A stretch of 64,000 nt of DNA from Colivicinus sp963607765 (GCA_963607765.1 CAVDDT010000016.1:1-64000), one strand, 5' to 3'. Shown: positions 49,586 through 58,712, numbered from the stretch's first letter. Program-made: numbers and translations. The notes: generated by a model not told the origin, from the letters alone.

Positions 49586-50730
49586 AAATAGGTCAATTCT
49601 CAGATTCTTTTTTACCTATCGTTGATGGCGTTGGCAGAGTCGTTTATAATTATTGCCAAACATTAGGTGAAAAGGGGCATGAAGTTAGTGCTATTGTGCC
49701 AATGGAAGATATGGGGTTTAGAGGCAAATATCCATTTGATATAGTTGATTACTATAGTTCAAATGTTCCTCTTACAGCTTATAATGCCGGAATCCCACTT
49801 TTAGATAATCATTATGATAAAAGACTAGAAATGACTAATTTTGAAATTGTTCATGTTCACACACCTTTTATTGCTGGACTTCAAGGCATTAAATATGGAA
49901 AAAACCATCATGTGCCTATTGTTGGATCATTTCATTCGAAATACTATGATGATTTCCTACAAATTACTGGTTCTAAACATTTGGCTAAATTTGGCACTGA
50001 TGTATTAATAAATTTCTATGAAAAATGTGATGAAGTTTGGACGGTAAGTGAGAATTCGGCTGAAACTTTAAGGTCATATGGATACACTAGACCGATACAG
50101 GTAATTGAAAATGGAATGGATATTAAGGATGTTGATTATACATTAGCTATAAAGGCAAAGAAACACTTTAATTTAAGCTTTGATCCAGTTTTGTTGTATG
50201 TAGGCCAAATGAACTGGAAAAAGAATATTAAACGTATTTTAGAGTCTTGTGCTTTACTTAAAAAAGAAGGAATCAAATTTCAATTAGTTTTAGCTGGAAA
50301 AGGACCACATGAAGAGGAAATAAGAAAAACGGCAGAAGAACTTGGAATTAAAGACAATACCGTTTTAACAGGACATATTCTAGATGAAGATTTATTGAAT
50401 GGATTATATGCATTAGCTAACTTGTTTGTTTTCCCATCTTTATACGATACTTATTCAATGGTTGTAAGAGAAGCTGCAAATGCTAGAACAGCGTCTGTTG
50501 TCGTTAAAGATAGTGCACCAAGTGAATGCATAAAAGATAGGGAAAATGGCCTTCTATGCGAAGATACAACCGAGAGTTTGTTTAATGTGCTTAAGGAATG
50601 TTTAAATGATCCAGACATGATGGTAAAACTTGGCATCGAGGCAAAAAATACTATTCCTGTTTCTTGGAATACAGTAATGGATGAAGTGCTAGAACGATAT
50701 CAAATTGTAATTGATAACTACAATAAGTAA
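49582..50730 (+). CDS. GT4 glycosyltransferase, diacylglycerol glucosyltransferase-like
   Basis: A 382-residue GT-B enzyme. The N-terminal domain begins KIGQFSDSFLPIVDGVGRVV, a start characteristic of the 1,2-diacylglycerol 3-glucosyltransferases of Firmicutes and Acholeplasma, which make monoglucosyl-diacylglycerol at the inner membrane face. The donor-side domain has LLYVGQMNWKKNI and FPSLYDTYSMVVREAANA. In the EX7E motif the first Glu is replaced by Asp (D-x7-E). Co-transcribed with dus by a 4-bp overlap. The substrate is inferred from the N-terminal pattern. Confidence 0.78.
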   Translation: MKIGQFSDSFLPIVDGVGRVVYNYCQTLGEKGHEVSAIVPMEDMGFRGKYPFDIVDYYSSNVPLTAYNAGIPLLDNHYDKRLEMTNFEIVHVHTPFIAGLQGIKYGKNHHVPIVGSFHSKYYDDFLQITGSKHLAKFGTDVLINFYEKCDEVWTVSENSAETLRSYGYTRPIQVIENGMDIKDVDYTLAIKAKKHFNLSFDPVLLYVGQMNWKKNIKRILESCALLKKEGIKFQLVLAGKGPHEEEIRKTAEELGIKDNTVLTGHILDEDLLNGLYALANLFVFPSLYDTYSMVVREAANARTASVVVKDSAPSECIKDRENGLLCEDTTESLFNVLKECLNDPDMMVKLGIEAKNTIPVSWNTVMDEVLERYQIVIDNYNK

Positions 50731-50737
50731 GCAAAAG

Positions 50738-50774
50738 AAAAGGATTGTTGATTAAATGTGTCAACAATCCTTTT
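50738..50774. terminator. Bidirectional terminator between the glycosyltransferase and tRNA genes
   Basis: AAAAGGATTGTTGA and TCAACAATCCTTTT form a perfect 14-bp stem with a 9-nt loop and T- or A-rich flanks. It can end both the plus-strand operon and the minus-strand tRNAs. Confidence 0.88.
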
Positions 50775-50813
50775 TATATTTAATGCATTCTCGCCCGTTT
50801 TTGAATAAAAAAA

Positions 50814-50889
50814 TGGTGCCGACAACAGGAATTGAACCCGTAACCTACTGATTACAAATCAGTTGCTCTACCAATTGAGCTATGTCGGC
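50814..50889 (-). tRNA. tRNA-Thr (anticodon TGT)
   Basis: A 76-nt minus-strand tRNA. The acceptor is GCCGACA / TGTCGGC with discriminator A and encoded CCA. D-arm GCTCAATTGGTAGAGC, anticodon stem-loop ACTGA-TTTGTAA-TCAGT (anticodon TGT, codon ACA) and T-arm ACGGG-TTCAATT-CCTGT. It lies 11 bp downstream of tRNA-Val and is probably processed from the same transcript. Confidence 0.97.
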
Positions 50890-50900
50890 ATCAAAATAAA

Positions 50901-50976
50901 TGGTGGAGGTTAACGGGCTCGAACCGCTGACCCTCTGCTTGTAAGGCAGATGCTCTCCCAACTGAGCTAAACCTCC
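50901..50976 (-). tRNA. tRNA-Val (anticodon TAC)
   Basis: A 76-nt minus-strand tRNA. The acceptor is GGAGGTT / AACCTCC with discriminator A and encoded CCA. D-arm GCTCAGTTGGGAGAGC, anticodon stem-loop TCTGC-CTTACAA-GCAGA (anticodon TAC, codon GTA) and T-arm CAGCGG-TTCGAGC-CCGTTA. First of the Val-Thr pair behind a TTGACA promoter. Confidence 0.97.
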
Positions 50977-50987
50977 AGCGCCTTATT

Positions 50988-51017
50988 AATTTACCATATA
51001 TTTTGGGTACCTGTCAA
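50988..51017 (-). promoter_or_regulatory. Promoter of the tRNA-Val-Thr pair
   Basis: On the minus strand a perfect TTGACA (51012-51017) and TAAATT (50988-50993) are 18 bp apart. The -35 overlaps the end of the upstream TraB-family gene. Confidence 0.7.
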
Positions 51018-52180
51018 CTAAAAATTGATAAAAAAGATGAAAAAATTCCTAAACCTGAAACAATGGTGCCAATTGAGGAGAAAACATTAGCGAAAACAAC
51101 AATCAATAATATCCTTGTAACTCTATTTTTCCAAAATCCCTTAAAGGTAGAAGTGTCTTCAGCTATGTCTTCAAAATCCTTTACTTTAGGCTTTCTAATT
51201 ATTGCTTCAGTCAAGCCAGCAAACCAGCCAGCAGCTAAAAGAGGGTTTAAAGAAGTAATAGGAGCCATTATAAATGCAGTAAGAATGCTCAATGGATGCC
51301 CAAACGCAAGAAGAGTACCAAACGCACTTAAAGTTCCATTCCATAAAATCCATGATTTAATTTGACTTAATCCGACATCTTTATTTGTGACTAAAGTATA
51401 AACAATCATAAAAATAATAAATAAAGGTATAAACCATTTAACGATTGTTCCAAAGGAACTCTTCTTTTTTGTTTCAACAAGCTTATTCAAATCAATATCT
51501 TTATCCAAATTATTGATAATTCCCTTAGCGTGAGCAGCACCGATAATTGCGACGATTTTCTTACCATCAGCATTTTTTATTTTAGTAGAAAGATATTGAT
51601 CCCTCTCATCTACCAATATTTTTTTAACGACAGGGAATTCTTTTCCAACTTCATTTAAAGCAGCTTCTAAAGCATCAGCTTCTTTTAAAGCCGCCAAATC
51701 TTCTTCAGAAATTTCTTCATCATCAAAAATGGAACTAATAATGCTTACTATAAGCTTTGATTTTTCGATTAAGCCCAAATTATTCCATATTCTAGAAAAT
51801 GTAGTTCTTATTGGCCTGTCCGCTAATACCAAAGGAACATGTAACTCTTCACTAGCCTTAATGCCTTCAATCATTTCGCCGCCAGTATTTGTATCCATGT
51901 TTTTGGCCATTCTTCTTTGAAAAGAAGAAAGAATTATATTAACAAGTAAGAAACCAACTTTTTTCTCTTTGATAATTTTAACGATATCTTGTTCTCGCCA
52001 AGCTTCAGGATTATTTATTTTAGAATAACGATCTTCATCAAGTTCGATACAAATAACATCCGGTTTAACTTCATCAATACACTTTTTAACATCTTCAATA
52101 CTATTTTTTGAAACGTGAGCTGTTTTAACTAAATAAATTTCTTTATCTTTATAATTAACTTTTTCAATATTTTCGTTCAT
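51014..52180 (-). CDS. TraB-family (TraB/PrgY/GumN-like) membrane protein
   Basis: A 388-residue protein of the TraB/PrgY group. The putative metallohydrolase domain (1-230) has the family motifs VKTAHVSKNSIEDV, VICIELDEDRY and IIGAAHAKGI, each with a conserved His or Glu. Four or so hydrophobic segments follow at the C-terminus (about 245-388). In enterococci PrgY inactivates peptide pheromone; in most bacteria the substrate is unknown. No pheromone or conjugation genes are present here, so the ancestral role is more likely. Predicted leaderless promoter. Confidence 0.85.
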   Translation of the reverse strand: MNENIEKVNYKDKEIYLVKTAHVSKNSIEDVKKCIDEVKPDVICIELDEDRYSKINNPEAWREQDIVKIIKEKKVGFLLVNIILSSFQRRMAKNMDTNTGGEMIEGIKASEELHVPLVLADRPIRTTFSRIWNNLGLIEKSKLIVSIISSIFDDEEISEEDLAALKEADALEAALNEVGKEFPVVKKILVDERDQYLSTKIKNADGKKIVAIIGAAHAKGIINNLDKDIDLNKLVETKKKSSFGTIVKWFIPLFIIFMIVYTLVTNKDVGLSQIKSWILWNGTLSAFGTLLAFGHPLSILTAFIMAPITSLNPLLAAGWFAGLTEAIIRKPKVKDFEDIAEDTSTFKGFWKNRVTRILLIVVFANVFSSIGTIVSGLGIFSSFLSIFS

Positions 52181-52186
52181 GTTTTT

Positions 52187-52192
52187 ATTTTA
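52187..52192 (-). promoter_or_regulatory. -10 of a predicted leaderless promoter (TraB-family gene)
   Basis: The minus strand has TAAAAT, then AAAAAC (6 bases), then the ATG at 52180. No ribosome-binding site is present. Confidence 0.6.
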
Positions 52193-52219
52193 CCCCATTT
52201 ATTCCTTAACAACTATATA

Positions 52220-52228
52220 TGCTATAAT
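52220..52228 (+). promoter_or_regulatory. Extended -10 promoter of the cdaA operon
   Basis: TGC-TATAAT (52220-52228) is followed by a leader of about 22 nt with AAGGAGGAAAAT, then the cdaA ATG at 52257. This shows a conventional leadered start beside a predicted leaderless one. Confidence 0.65.
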
Positions 52229-52256
52229 TAAATTCGTTTATAAGAAGGAGGAAAAT

Positions 52257-53261
52257 ATGCCTGATTATAATATTAATTTAACTATTCAAAATATCTGGTA
52301 TGTATTCAGAATCGTGTTAGATATAGGCATTATGTGGTTTATATTGTACTATGCCATTACATTTGTAAAAAACAATAGCCGTACTATTCAAATATTCAAA
52401 GGAATTATTTTTGTCTTAATTTTTAATGGATTCGCAAGGCTACTTGGCTTAACTACAGTTCAATATGTAACTAACATAATAATAAGTTGGGGCTTTTTGG
52501 CTGTCATTATTATTTTCCAGCCAGAAATAAGAGCTGCACTAGAGAGAATTGGTAAAACCAATACTTTTAGTAAAATCACAACTCTTTTAGCTAATGAAAA
52601 AGAAGAGCTAGTTAATCAAATTTATGAAGCTACAATCGTTCTTTCAAAAGAAAAAGTTGGAGCTTTAATTTCAATCGAACAGTCTTCTTCTTTACAAGAC
52701 TATATTAAAACTGGAATTGCGGTTAATGCGACTGTATCAAAAGAACTTCTATGTTCAATCTTTATGACAACAACTCCTCTTCATGATGGTGCTGTTGTTA
52801 TTCAGGGCGATAAAATCGCCTGTGCAAGTGCCTATTTTCCACCTACAAGCATCAATTTATCAAGTAGATATGGTGCAAGGCATAGAGCAGGACTGGGCAT
52901 TTCTGAAGTGACTGATGCTTTAACAATTGTTGTATCTGAAGAAACTAGTGCTATTTCAATTGCTGAAAACGGAAGAATCTTTACTGTTAATGAAAAACAA
53001 CTTAAAGATTATTTAAGGAGAGTTATTTGCAATGAGGAAATAGAAATCAAGAATACTTCTAAAAATAGAAACAAACTAAGATTAGATGATGATCCTGAAG
53101 TTATTATTGGGGAAAGCGAGGATATGAAGGTTCCTTTTAATAACCGTGAAAAAGCTAACAAAAAGATGGCTGCAAAAGTTGAAGAAGATAACAAGCCGTT
53201 AAATTATGAAGCTGAATCAATCACTGTCAATGAAAGCGAGGATAAGAAAGATGGAGAATAA
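52257..53261 (+). CDS. cdaA: Diadenylate cyclase CdaA
   Basis: Membrane-bound enzyme that makes c-di-AMP from two ATP. Started at 52257 (334 residues), where AAGGAGG precedes the ATG; the 26-codon upstream extension overlaps the promoter. Three membrane helices (about 22-90) precede the DAC domain with the catalytic DGA (177-179, LHDGAVVI) and RHR (208-210, ARHRAGLG), and EETSAISIAENG. The charged C-terminal tail is disordered. First gene of cdaA-cdaR-glmM. Confidence 0.96.
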   Translation: MPDYNINLTIQNIWYVFRIVLDIGIMWFILYYAITFVKNNSRTIQIFKGIIFVLIFNGFARLLGLTTVQYVTNIIISWGFLAVIIIFQPEIRAALERIGKTNTFSKITTLLANEKEELVNQIYEATIVLSKEKVGALISIEQSSSLQDYIKTGIAVNATVSKELLCSIFMTTTPLHDGAVVIQGDKIACASAYFPPTSINLSSRYGARHRAGLGISEVTDALTIVVSEETSAISIAENGRIFTVNEKQLKDYLRRVICNEEIEIKNTSKNRNKLRLDDDPEVIIGESEDMKVPFNNREKANKKMAAKVEEDNKPLNYEAESITVNESEDKKDGE

Positions 53262-54606
53262 GAAAATGACTGATCCTCAAGAAAAATTAAATGCTGCAAA
53301 AAAGATAGCGAATAAATCAAATACTGTTGGCTTTTTTGATTCACTGGAAGAAATCATAATTAGAATTTGTCGATGGATTTCTTCTGCTATTGACAAATTA
53401 TTTTTCACAAAAAGTTACGCAGTAGTATTTGCACTAGTTCTTGCGTGCTTAATGTATTTTGTTGTTAACTTTAATGATTCGAGTATTACAAAAGCTTTAT
53501 CTAGTTCAAAAACTTTGACAGGCGTGAATGTAACAACTAGATATAACTCTGAATCATTTGAAGTAAGTGGTTTACCCGAAAGCTGTGATGTTACAATCAC
53601 TGGCGATGCTGCAAATGTAAATAATGCTGCTACAAAATCAGGATATTGTCTTTTAAATTTGGAAGGATATACAGAAGGCACATACACTGTTGAATTGTCT
53701 GCTACAGGATATGGAGATAGCGTTAACACTATCATAAGTCCAAGCCAGGTTACAGTTACTTTAAAGCCTAAGACGACAGCTCAATTTGATTTGTCTTATG
53801 ACTTCATCAACACTAATCAACTTGATTCTCGATATATTTTAAGCACACCTGAATTTTCTTCAGAAAGCGATAAAGTTAATATAAGAGCGAGCCAAGATAC
53901 TTTAAACTCTATTGCCCTTGTCAAGGCACTAATTAATGTTGCTGGGCAAACAAGTGATTTTGAAATTGAAGCACCTCTTGTGGCATATGATGCAAATGGT
54001 AAGGTTGTTGATGCGGAGATTGTTCCAAGTTCAGTTACAGCTAAAGTAAAGATAAGCTCACCATCAAAATCAGTTCCAATCAAATTGAATATTACTGGCG
54101 AAGCTCCTTCTGGATTCTCTCTTGAATCAGTTACCATGAATCATCAAACAACAACAATATATGCTAGTGAAGACGTATTGGCCAATGTTAATGAGGTTAC
54201 TGTAACACTTGATTTGTCAACAGTTACATCTGATTCTGAAATTATTCAACCAGTTGTATTACCGCAAGGCGTTAATGCTAGTGAAGTAACAATGGTTAAT
54301 TTAAAGGCAACTCTTGGCACAACGGTCACTAGAACTTTAGAAGATGTTACATTAAATTCAGCTAATAATGATAATGGTTATGGTGTAAGCTATGCCGATA
54401 CATTAAAAGTTTCTTTAACGATTTCTGGTACTCAAAGTAATGTAGATTCAGTAAGTGCTAGTGATTTCTATGTTTATGTAGATTTTGCTGGATTGGAACC
54501 TGGAACATATGATCTTCCGGTTCAAGTTACAAACAACTCTGATGCTTATATCACGGTTGAAGTTGAGCCTAAGAATTTAAATATCACGCTTGTAAGTCAG
54601 GAGTAA
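53251..54606 (+). CDS. cdaR: CdaA regulator CdaR (YbbR-domain protein)
   Basis: Membrane-anchored protein that binds CdaA and adjusts c-di-AMP output. The start at 53251 gives 451 residues; an earlier frame lies wholly inside cdaA. A cytoplasmic segment (1-60), one membrane helix (about 62-80) and an extracellular part with about four YbbR repeats (hydrophobic-Gly-Thr-rich beta units such as TGVNVTTRYNSESFEVSGLP). It overlaps cdaA by 11 bp and lies 3 bp from glmM. Confidence 0.92.
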   Translation: MENKKMTDPQEKLNAAKKIANKSNTVGFFDSLEEIIIRICRWISSAIDKLFFTKSYAVVFALVLACLMYFVVNFNDSSITKALSSSKTLTGVNVTTRYNSESFEVSGLPESCDVTITGDAANVNNAATKSGYCLLNLEGYTEGTYTVELSATGYGDSVNTIISPSQVTVTLKPKTTAQFDLSYDFINTNQLDSRYILSTPEFSSESDKVNIRASQDTLNSIALVKALINVAGQTSDFEIEAPLVAYDANGKVVDAEIVPSSVTAKVKISSPSKSVPIKLNITGEAPSGFSLESVTMNHQTTTIYASEDVLANVNEVTVTLDLSTVTSDSEIIQPVVLPQGVNASEVTMVNLKATLGTTVTRTLEDVTLNSANNDNGYGVSYADTLKVSLTISGTQSNVDSVSASDFYVYVDFAGLEPGTYDLPVQVTNNSDAYITVEVEPKNLNITLVSQE

Positions 54607-54609
54607 ATA

Positions 54610-55950
54610 ATGGGAAAATATTTTGGCACTGATGGTATTAGAGGAGAAGCAAATAATACCTTAAAAAGTGAAACAGCATATAAAGTTGGTAGATTTACTG
54701 GATACTACTATAAGAAAAATGGAAAAGGAAAGATTTTAATTGGCAAAGATACTAGACTATCTAGTTCAATGTTCGAGTCTCTTCTTGCGGCTGGAATTTC
54801 TGCTTCTGGTTGTGACGCTTATCTTTTGGGATATTGTTCAACACCTTCCCTTGCGTATGTAACAATGCTTGATGAGTTTGATTGTGGAATTATGATTTCC
54901 GCTTCTCACAATCCTTATACCGATAATGGTATTAAGATTTTTGGAAACAAGGGAATTAAGCTTAGTGATGAAATAGAAAAACTAATTGAGGATTATATTG
55001 ATAATCCAGTTGGTGTTGAATTTAAAACAAAAGATGAGATTGGCCAAATTTATTCTTATGAAAAGGGCAAAGAAGAATATAAGAATTGGTTACATAGCTT
55101 ATATCCAATCGATTTAACTGGATATAAGCTTCTAGTAGATTTGGCTAATGGCTCAAATTGCGTTATGGCAAAAGATGTTTTAGCTAAAACTAATGCTAGT
55201 GTTGATTATATTAATGATGAATTTAATGGCGTAAATATCAATAATGGTTGCGGTTCTACTCATCTCGAAATGCTTAAAGAAAAGATAAAAGAAAAAGATT
55301 ATGATTTAGGTTTTGCCTTTGATGGCGATGCGGATAGAGTTTTGTTTGTTGATTCTAAGGGCGAAGTTGTAGATGGCGATCATTTAATGTATTTGTTATC
55401 TAAATATTTAAAAGATAACAATAAACTTAAAAACAATACTTTGGTTACTACTGTGATGTCAAATATGGGCTTGTTTAAAGCATTAGATAAGTGTGACATA
55501 AAGACTGCTATAACATCTGTTGGCGATAAAAACGTTCTTGATTGTATGCTTAATAATGATTATTGTATTGGTGGCGAACAATCTGGGCATATTATTTATT
55601 CAAATGATAGTAACTTTGGCGATGGTTTAAAGACAGCCTTACTTGTTTTGACTGCTTTAAAAGAAAAAGATATGACAATTGATGAGGCATGTAAGGAACT
55701 AGTTATTTATCCACAGCTGCTTGTTAATCAAAGAGTTGTAGATAAAACAATTGTTTTAAATGACGAAAGTATTAATACTGAAATAAAAAAAGTAGGAGAA
55801 GAATTGGGCGATGAAGGCCGAATTCTTGTAAGACCTAGTGGCACGGAACCTCTTATTAGAGTTATGGTTGAGGCGAAAGATGATGAAACATGTCAGAAAT
55901 GTGTTTATCATATAATTGATTTAATTAAGGCTAAAGGTTACGCTGCTTAA
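54610..55950 (+). CDS. glmM: Phosphoglucosamine mutase
   Basis: Converts glucosamine 6-phosphate to the 1-phosphate for UDP-GlcNAc. The 446 residues start GKYFGTDGIRGEAN, with the phosphoserine S99 in MISASHNPYTDNGIK, the metal loop FDGDADRVLF, the sugar loop GGEQSGHI and the phosphate loop RPSGTEPLIR. In Bacilli GlmM binds and inhibits CdaA, which the shared operon reflects. A response regulator follows after 1 bp. Confidence 0.96.
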   Translation: MGKYFGTDGIRGEANNTLKSETAYKVGRFTGYYYKKNGKGKILIGKDTRLSSSMFESLLAAGISASGCDAYLLGYCSTPSLAYVTMLDEFDCGIMISASHNPYTDNGIKIFGNKGIKLSDEIEKLIEDYIDNPVGVEFKTKDEIGQIYSYEKGKEEYKNWLHSLYPIDLTGYKLLVDLANGSNCVMAKDVLAKTNASVDYINDEFNGVNINNGCGSTHLEMLKEKIKEKDYDLGFAFDGDADRVLFVDSKGEVVDGDHLMYLLSKYLKDNNKLKNNTLVTTVMSNMGLFKALDKCDIKTAITSVGDKNVLDCMLNNDYCIGGEQSGHIIYSNDSNFGDGLKTALLVLTALKEKDMTIDEACKELVIYPQLLVNQRVVDKTIVLNDESINTEIKKVGEELGDEGRILVRPSGTEPLIRVMVEAKDDETCQKCVYHIIDLIKAKGYAA

Positions 55951-55951
55951 A

Positions 55952-56605
55952 ATGAAAAAGATTATTAATGTTGTTGAAGATGAAAAAGATTTGAATGAAT
56001 TAGTAAGAAGATATCTAGAAAAAGAAGGATATATAGTTAATTCTTATTTAACTTTTGATGAGGCTTATGCTCATCTTGATGATGAAGTTGATTTATGGAT
56101 TTTAGATATCATGCTGGATGATAAAAGCGGTTTTGACTTAATTGAAGAAATAAAATCTCGTAGTAGTGAGAAGCCAGTTATTTTTATGTCGGCTAGAGAT
56201 AAGGAATTTGATCGAATTATTGGCCTTGAAAAAGGAAGCGATGATTATATCACAAAGCCTTTTTCTCCAAAGGAAATGGTTCTAAGAGTAAACAACATTA
56301 TTAAAAGAGTATACAAGGATGATGGCCAAACTATTATAAACGGCTATCATATAGATGAAAACAAGCGTATCGTTACTGAAAACGAACAAGTTATTGATTT
56401 AACTACTAAAGAGTTCGATCTGTTGATGCTTTTTGTAAAAAACAAAGGAACGGCTTTTTTAAGAGAACAAATTTTGGAAAAAGTATGGGATGACAATTAT
56501 TTTGGTTCTGATCGAGTAGTTGATGATACACTTCGTAGACTTAGAAAGAAAATGCCTAACATTAATATTCAAACCATTTATGGTTTTGGCTATCGATTAA
56601 GTTAA
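55952..56605 (+). CDS. OmpR-family response regulator
   Basis: A 217-residue regulator. The receiver domain has E9-D10, the phospho-acceptor D52 (WILDIMLDD), the switch residue in FMSARDKE and K in ITKPFSPKEM. A winged helix follows (LTTKEFDLLMLFVKNKGTAF, RVVDDTLRRLRKKM). It lies 1 bp after glmM and overlaps the kinase gene by one base, so this two-component system is part of the cdaA operon. A wall-related stimulus is a reasonable guess. Confidence 0.92.
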   Translation: MKKIINVVEDEKDLNELVRRYLEKEGYIVNSYLTFDEAYAHLDDEVDLWILDIMLDDKSGFDLIEEIKSRSSEKPVIFMSARDKEFDRIIGLEKGSDDYITKPFSPKEMVLRVNNIIKRVYKDDGQTIINGYHIDENKRIVTENEQVIDLTTKEFDLLMLFVKNKGTAFLREQILEKVWDDNYFGSDRVVDDTLRRLRKKMPNINIQTIYGFGYRLS

Positions 56606-57933
56606 TGAAAAGATTAAGAGTTTGGTTAAATGGCTTTACGCTTCTTCAACAATATTTAGTTGTAACGTTTTTAGCTATCCTAATTTTCATCCTTTTTATA
56701 TTTCAATTTTTAAATGGAAATATTGATGATTTCACAAACACACAAATGATATCTTATTTGCGTAGATCTCAAAGCTCTTATCTAAATGCCAAAAGTATTA
56801 AAGTAGATTATGTTGATACTAATGCCTACCATATAATGTACGATAATCAAACACATTCGGTGATTGGTGATGATTCATTTTTTGTGGAAACTATAATTGA
56901 TAAGATTGACTTTGATTCAATAAGTGGTGAAAAAAGTGGTGTTTTTATTGAAAATGGAGAAGCTGTAGTGTATTGTGTAAAGAATTGCGATACTTATTTT
57001 TTAATTTCAGTAATAAAAGATGCATATCGAACAGAATTTAAAAGCGCCCTTATATCGGGAATAGTTAATTCTGTTATAATTGTTTTTTCTATCGTCTTTA
57101 TTATTTTAATGTTGTGGGTTTATTCTCTTATAAGACCTTTAAATTTGATAAGAAATTATATTAAGAAGATTAAAGATGGTGAAAAAAGTGAATTAATAAT
57201 TAAACGAAATGATGAAATTGGTGAAGTAGCTGAAGTTGTTGTTCAAATGAATGATGAGCTTTCTAGACAACAAAAAATTAGAGAAGAGATGATTCAAAAT
57301 ATTTCGCATGATTTAAAAACACCTATTGCTACTATTAAATCTTATTCTGAGAGTATTAAAGATGGAATCTATCCATATAACACTTTGGAAGCAAGCGTTG
57401 ATGTTATCTATGAACATGCAGATAGGCTGGAGAAGAAGGTTTATTCACTTATCACCTATAATAAAATAGGATATTTGGAAGATACTTGCGTTGGTGATAA
57501 TTTGTTGATGTACCCGGTTATTGAAAAAGCAATCCTTTCGTGTAAGGTATTAAGAAATGATGTTGAAATTAATGCTGATGAAGTTGAAAATAATGTTTAT
57601 TTTCACGGAGAAGAAGAGGCATGGAGAACTGTTGTCGAAAATTTAATTGATAATGCTTTAAGATATGCTAAAACAACTGTTAAGCTTAGTTTGAGTGAGA
57701 ACTTGTTTGAAGTATACAATGATGGCGAGCTAATGTCTAAAGAAAGGTTGGAAAAATTATTCAAACCTTATGAAAAAGGAAATAAAGGCAACTTTGGACT
57801 AGGCTTGTCCATTGTTAAAAGAGTTTGCGATACCTATGGATATAATGTTGTAGGCGAAAATAAGTCTAATGGAGTTGTGTTTAGAATTTATCGAAATATT
57901 TCGAAAAGCAAACAAAAAGTCAATAAAAATTAA
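56605..57933 (+). CDS. Two-component sensor histidine kinase
   Basis: A 442-residue kinase. TM1 (about 15-35), an extracytoplasmic sensor of about 110 residues, TM2 (about 150-172) and a HAMP linker lead to the H-box NISHDLKTPIATI (H235), N-box NLIDNALRYA, a short G1 region (VYNDGELMS) and G2 GNFGLGLSIVKR. G1 keeps the Asp-Gly core but lacks the second glycine of DxGxG. Paired with the regulator upstream by a one-base overlap; last gene of the cdaA run. Confidence 0.9.
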   Translation: MKRLRVWLNGFTLLQQYLVVTFLAILIFILFIFQFLNGNIDDFTNTQMISYLRRSQSSYLNAKSIKVDYVDTNAYHIMYDNQTHSVIGDDSFFVETIIDKIDFDSISGEKSGVFIENGEAVVYCVKNCDTYFLISVIKDAYRTEFKSALISGIVNSVIIVFSIVFIILMLWVYSLIRPLNLIRNYIKKIKDGEKSELIIKRNDEIGEVAEVVVQMNDELSRQQKIREEMIQNISHDLKTPIATIKSYSESIKDGIYPYNTLEASVDVIYEHADRLEKKVYSLITYNKIGYLEDTCVGDNLLMYPVIEKAILSCKVLRNDVEINADEVENNVYFHGEEEAWRTVVENLIDNALRYAKTTVKLSLSENLFEVYNDGELMSKERLEKLFKPYEKGNKGNFGLGLSIVKRVCDTYGYNVVGENKSNGVVFRIYRNISKSKQKVNKN

Positions 57934-57941
57934 TTTATGTA

Positions 57942-57947
57942 TATAAT
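57942..57947 (+). promoter_or_regulatory. -10 of a predicted leaderless promoter (alpha/beta hydrolase)
   Basis: TATAAT, then TATTCT (6 bases), then ATG at 57954. No ribosome-binding site and no clear -35 are present. Confidence 0.6.
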
Positions 57948-57953
57948 TATTCT

Positions 57954-58712
57954 ATGAGTTTTAAACAAATTGATGGCATTAAAGTACATTATGAGATAAA
58001 AGGAAGAAAAGGAAAACCGGTAATTTTGCTTCATGGATGGGGACAAAATATCGAAATGATGGATTATATCGCTGAGTTTTTGAAAAGCCATTTCAAAATA
58101 TATAATCTTGATTTGCCTGGCTTTGGCGAAAGTGATGATCCACCTACACCTTTTTCGGTTGAAGACTATAGTATCTTTTTAAAGAATTTTGCAGATAGTT
58201 TCAAAATAGAAAATCCAATCATTATCGGTCATTCTTTTGGTTGCAGGATTGCGATTCATTATGCTTATAAAAATCCTGTTTACAAGATGGTTTTAACTGG
58301 CGCGGCAGGTATTAGAGATAAGCGAACACTAAAATATTACTTCAAAACATATTCTTATAAATTAGGAAAAAAACTAATGAATGTAGGCTTTTTTAAAAAC
58401 AAGCTAGCTGAACTTCAAAAAAATGCAGGCAGTGAAGATTATAAAAACAGTAGTGGAGTTATGCGTACAACTTTTGTAAAGGTGGTTAATGATGATGTGA
58501 CGCCTTTACTTAAAAATATTTCAACAGAAACTTTATTGGTGTTTGGAGAATGTGATGAGGCAACACCTGTTTCTAAGGGAAAAAAGATGGAAAAATTAAT
58601 GCAAAATGCCACATTAGTTATTTTTGAAGGTGATGATCATTATGCATATTTCCATCAAGGAGATCGTTTTAATAGAGTTTTGGAGGCTTTTTTGAAAGAA
58701 GATTATGAATAA
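57954..58712 (+). CDS. Alpha/beta hydrolase
   Basis: A 252-residue cytosolic hydrolase. The oxyanion segment is VILLHGWGQNIEMM, the nucleophile elbow GHSFGCRIA (Ser about 93), the acid in FGECDEATPV and the catalytic His in GDDHYAYFH. The 20-residue helical cap with many Lys (KYYFKTYSYKLGKKL) is typical of small esterases or peptidases of this group. It overlaps the MurF-like gene by 8 bp, a pairing seen in related Bacilli; a wall-precursor link is inference. Confidence 0.87.
   Translation: MSFKQIDGIKVHYEIKGRKGKPVILLHGWGQNIEMMDYIAEFLKSHFKIYNLDLPGFGESDDPPTPFSVEDYSIFLKNFADSFKIENPIIIGHSFGCRIAIHYAYKNPVYKMVLTGAAGIRDKRTLKYYFKTYSYKLGKKLMNVGFFKNKLAELQKNAGSEDYKNSSGVMRTTFVKVVNDDVTPLLKNISTETLLVFGECDEATPVSKGKKMEKLMQNATLVIFEGDDHYAYFHQGDRFNRVLEAFLKEDYE

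Noticed and set aside
50814..50976. tRNA genes as an integration site
   Set aside because: No direct repeat of a tRNA 3' end and no integrase were found near 50814-50976 or 28393-28467.
51003..51365. 120-codon open frame on the plus strand
   Set aside because: It is antisense to the conserved C-terminal part of the TraB-family gene and has no ribosome-binding site or family motif.
51014..52180. Pheromone-shutdown PrgY of a conjugative plasmid
   Set aside because: The family match is general; no conjugation, plasmid or pheromone genes lie nearby.
53415..54137. Two 106-codon minus-strand frames
   Set aside because: Both lie inside cdaR, opposite its YbbR repeats, and show no independent coding signal.
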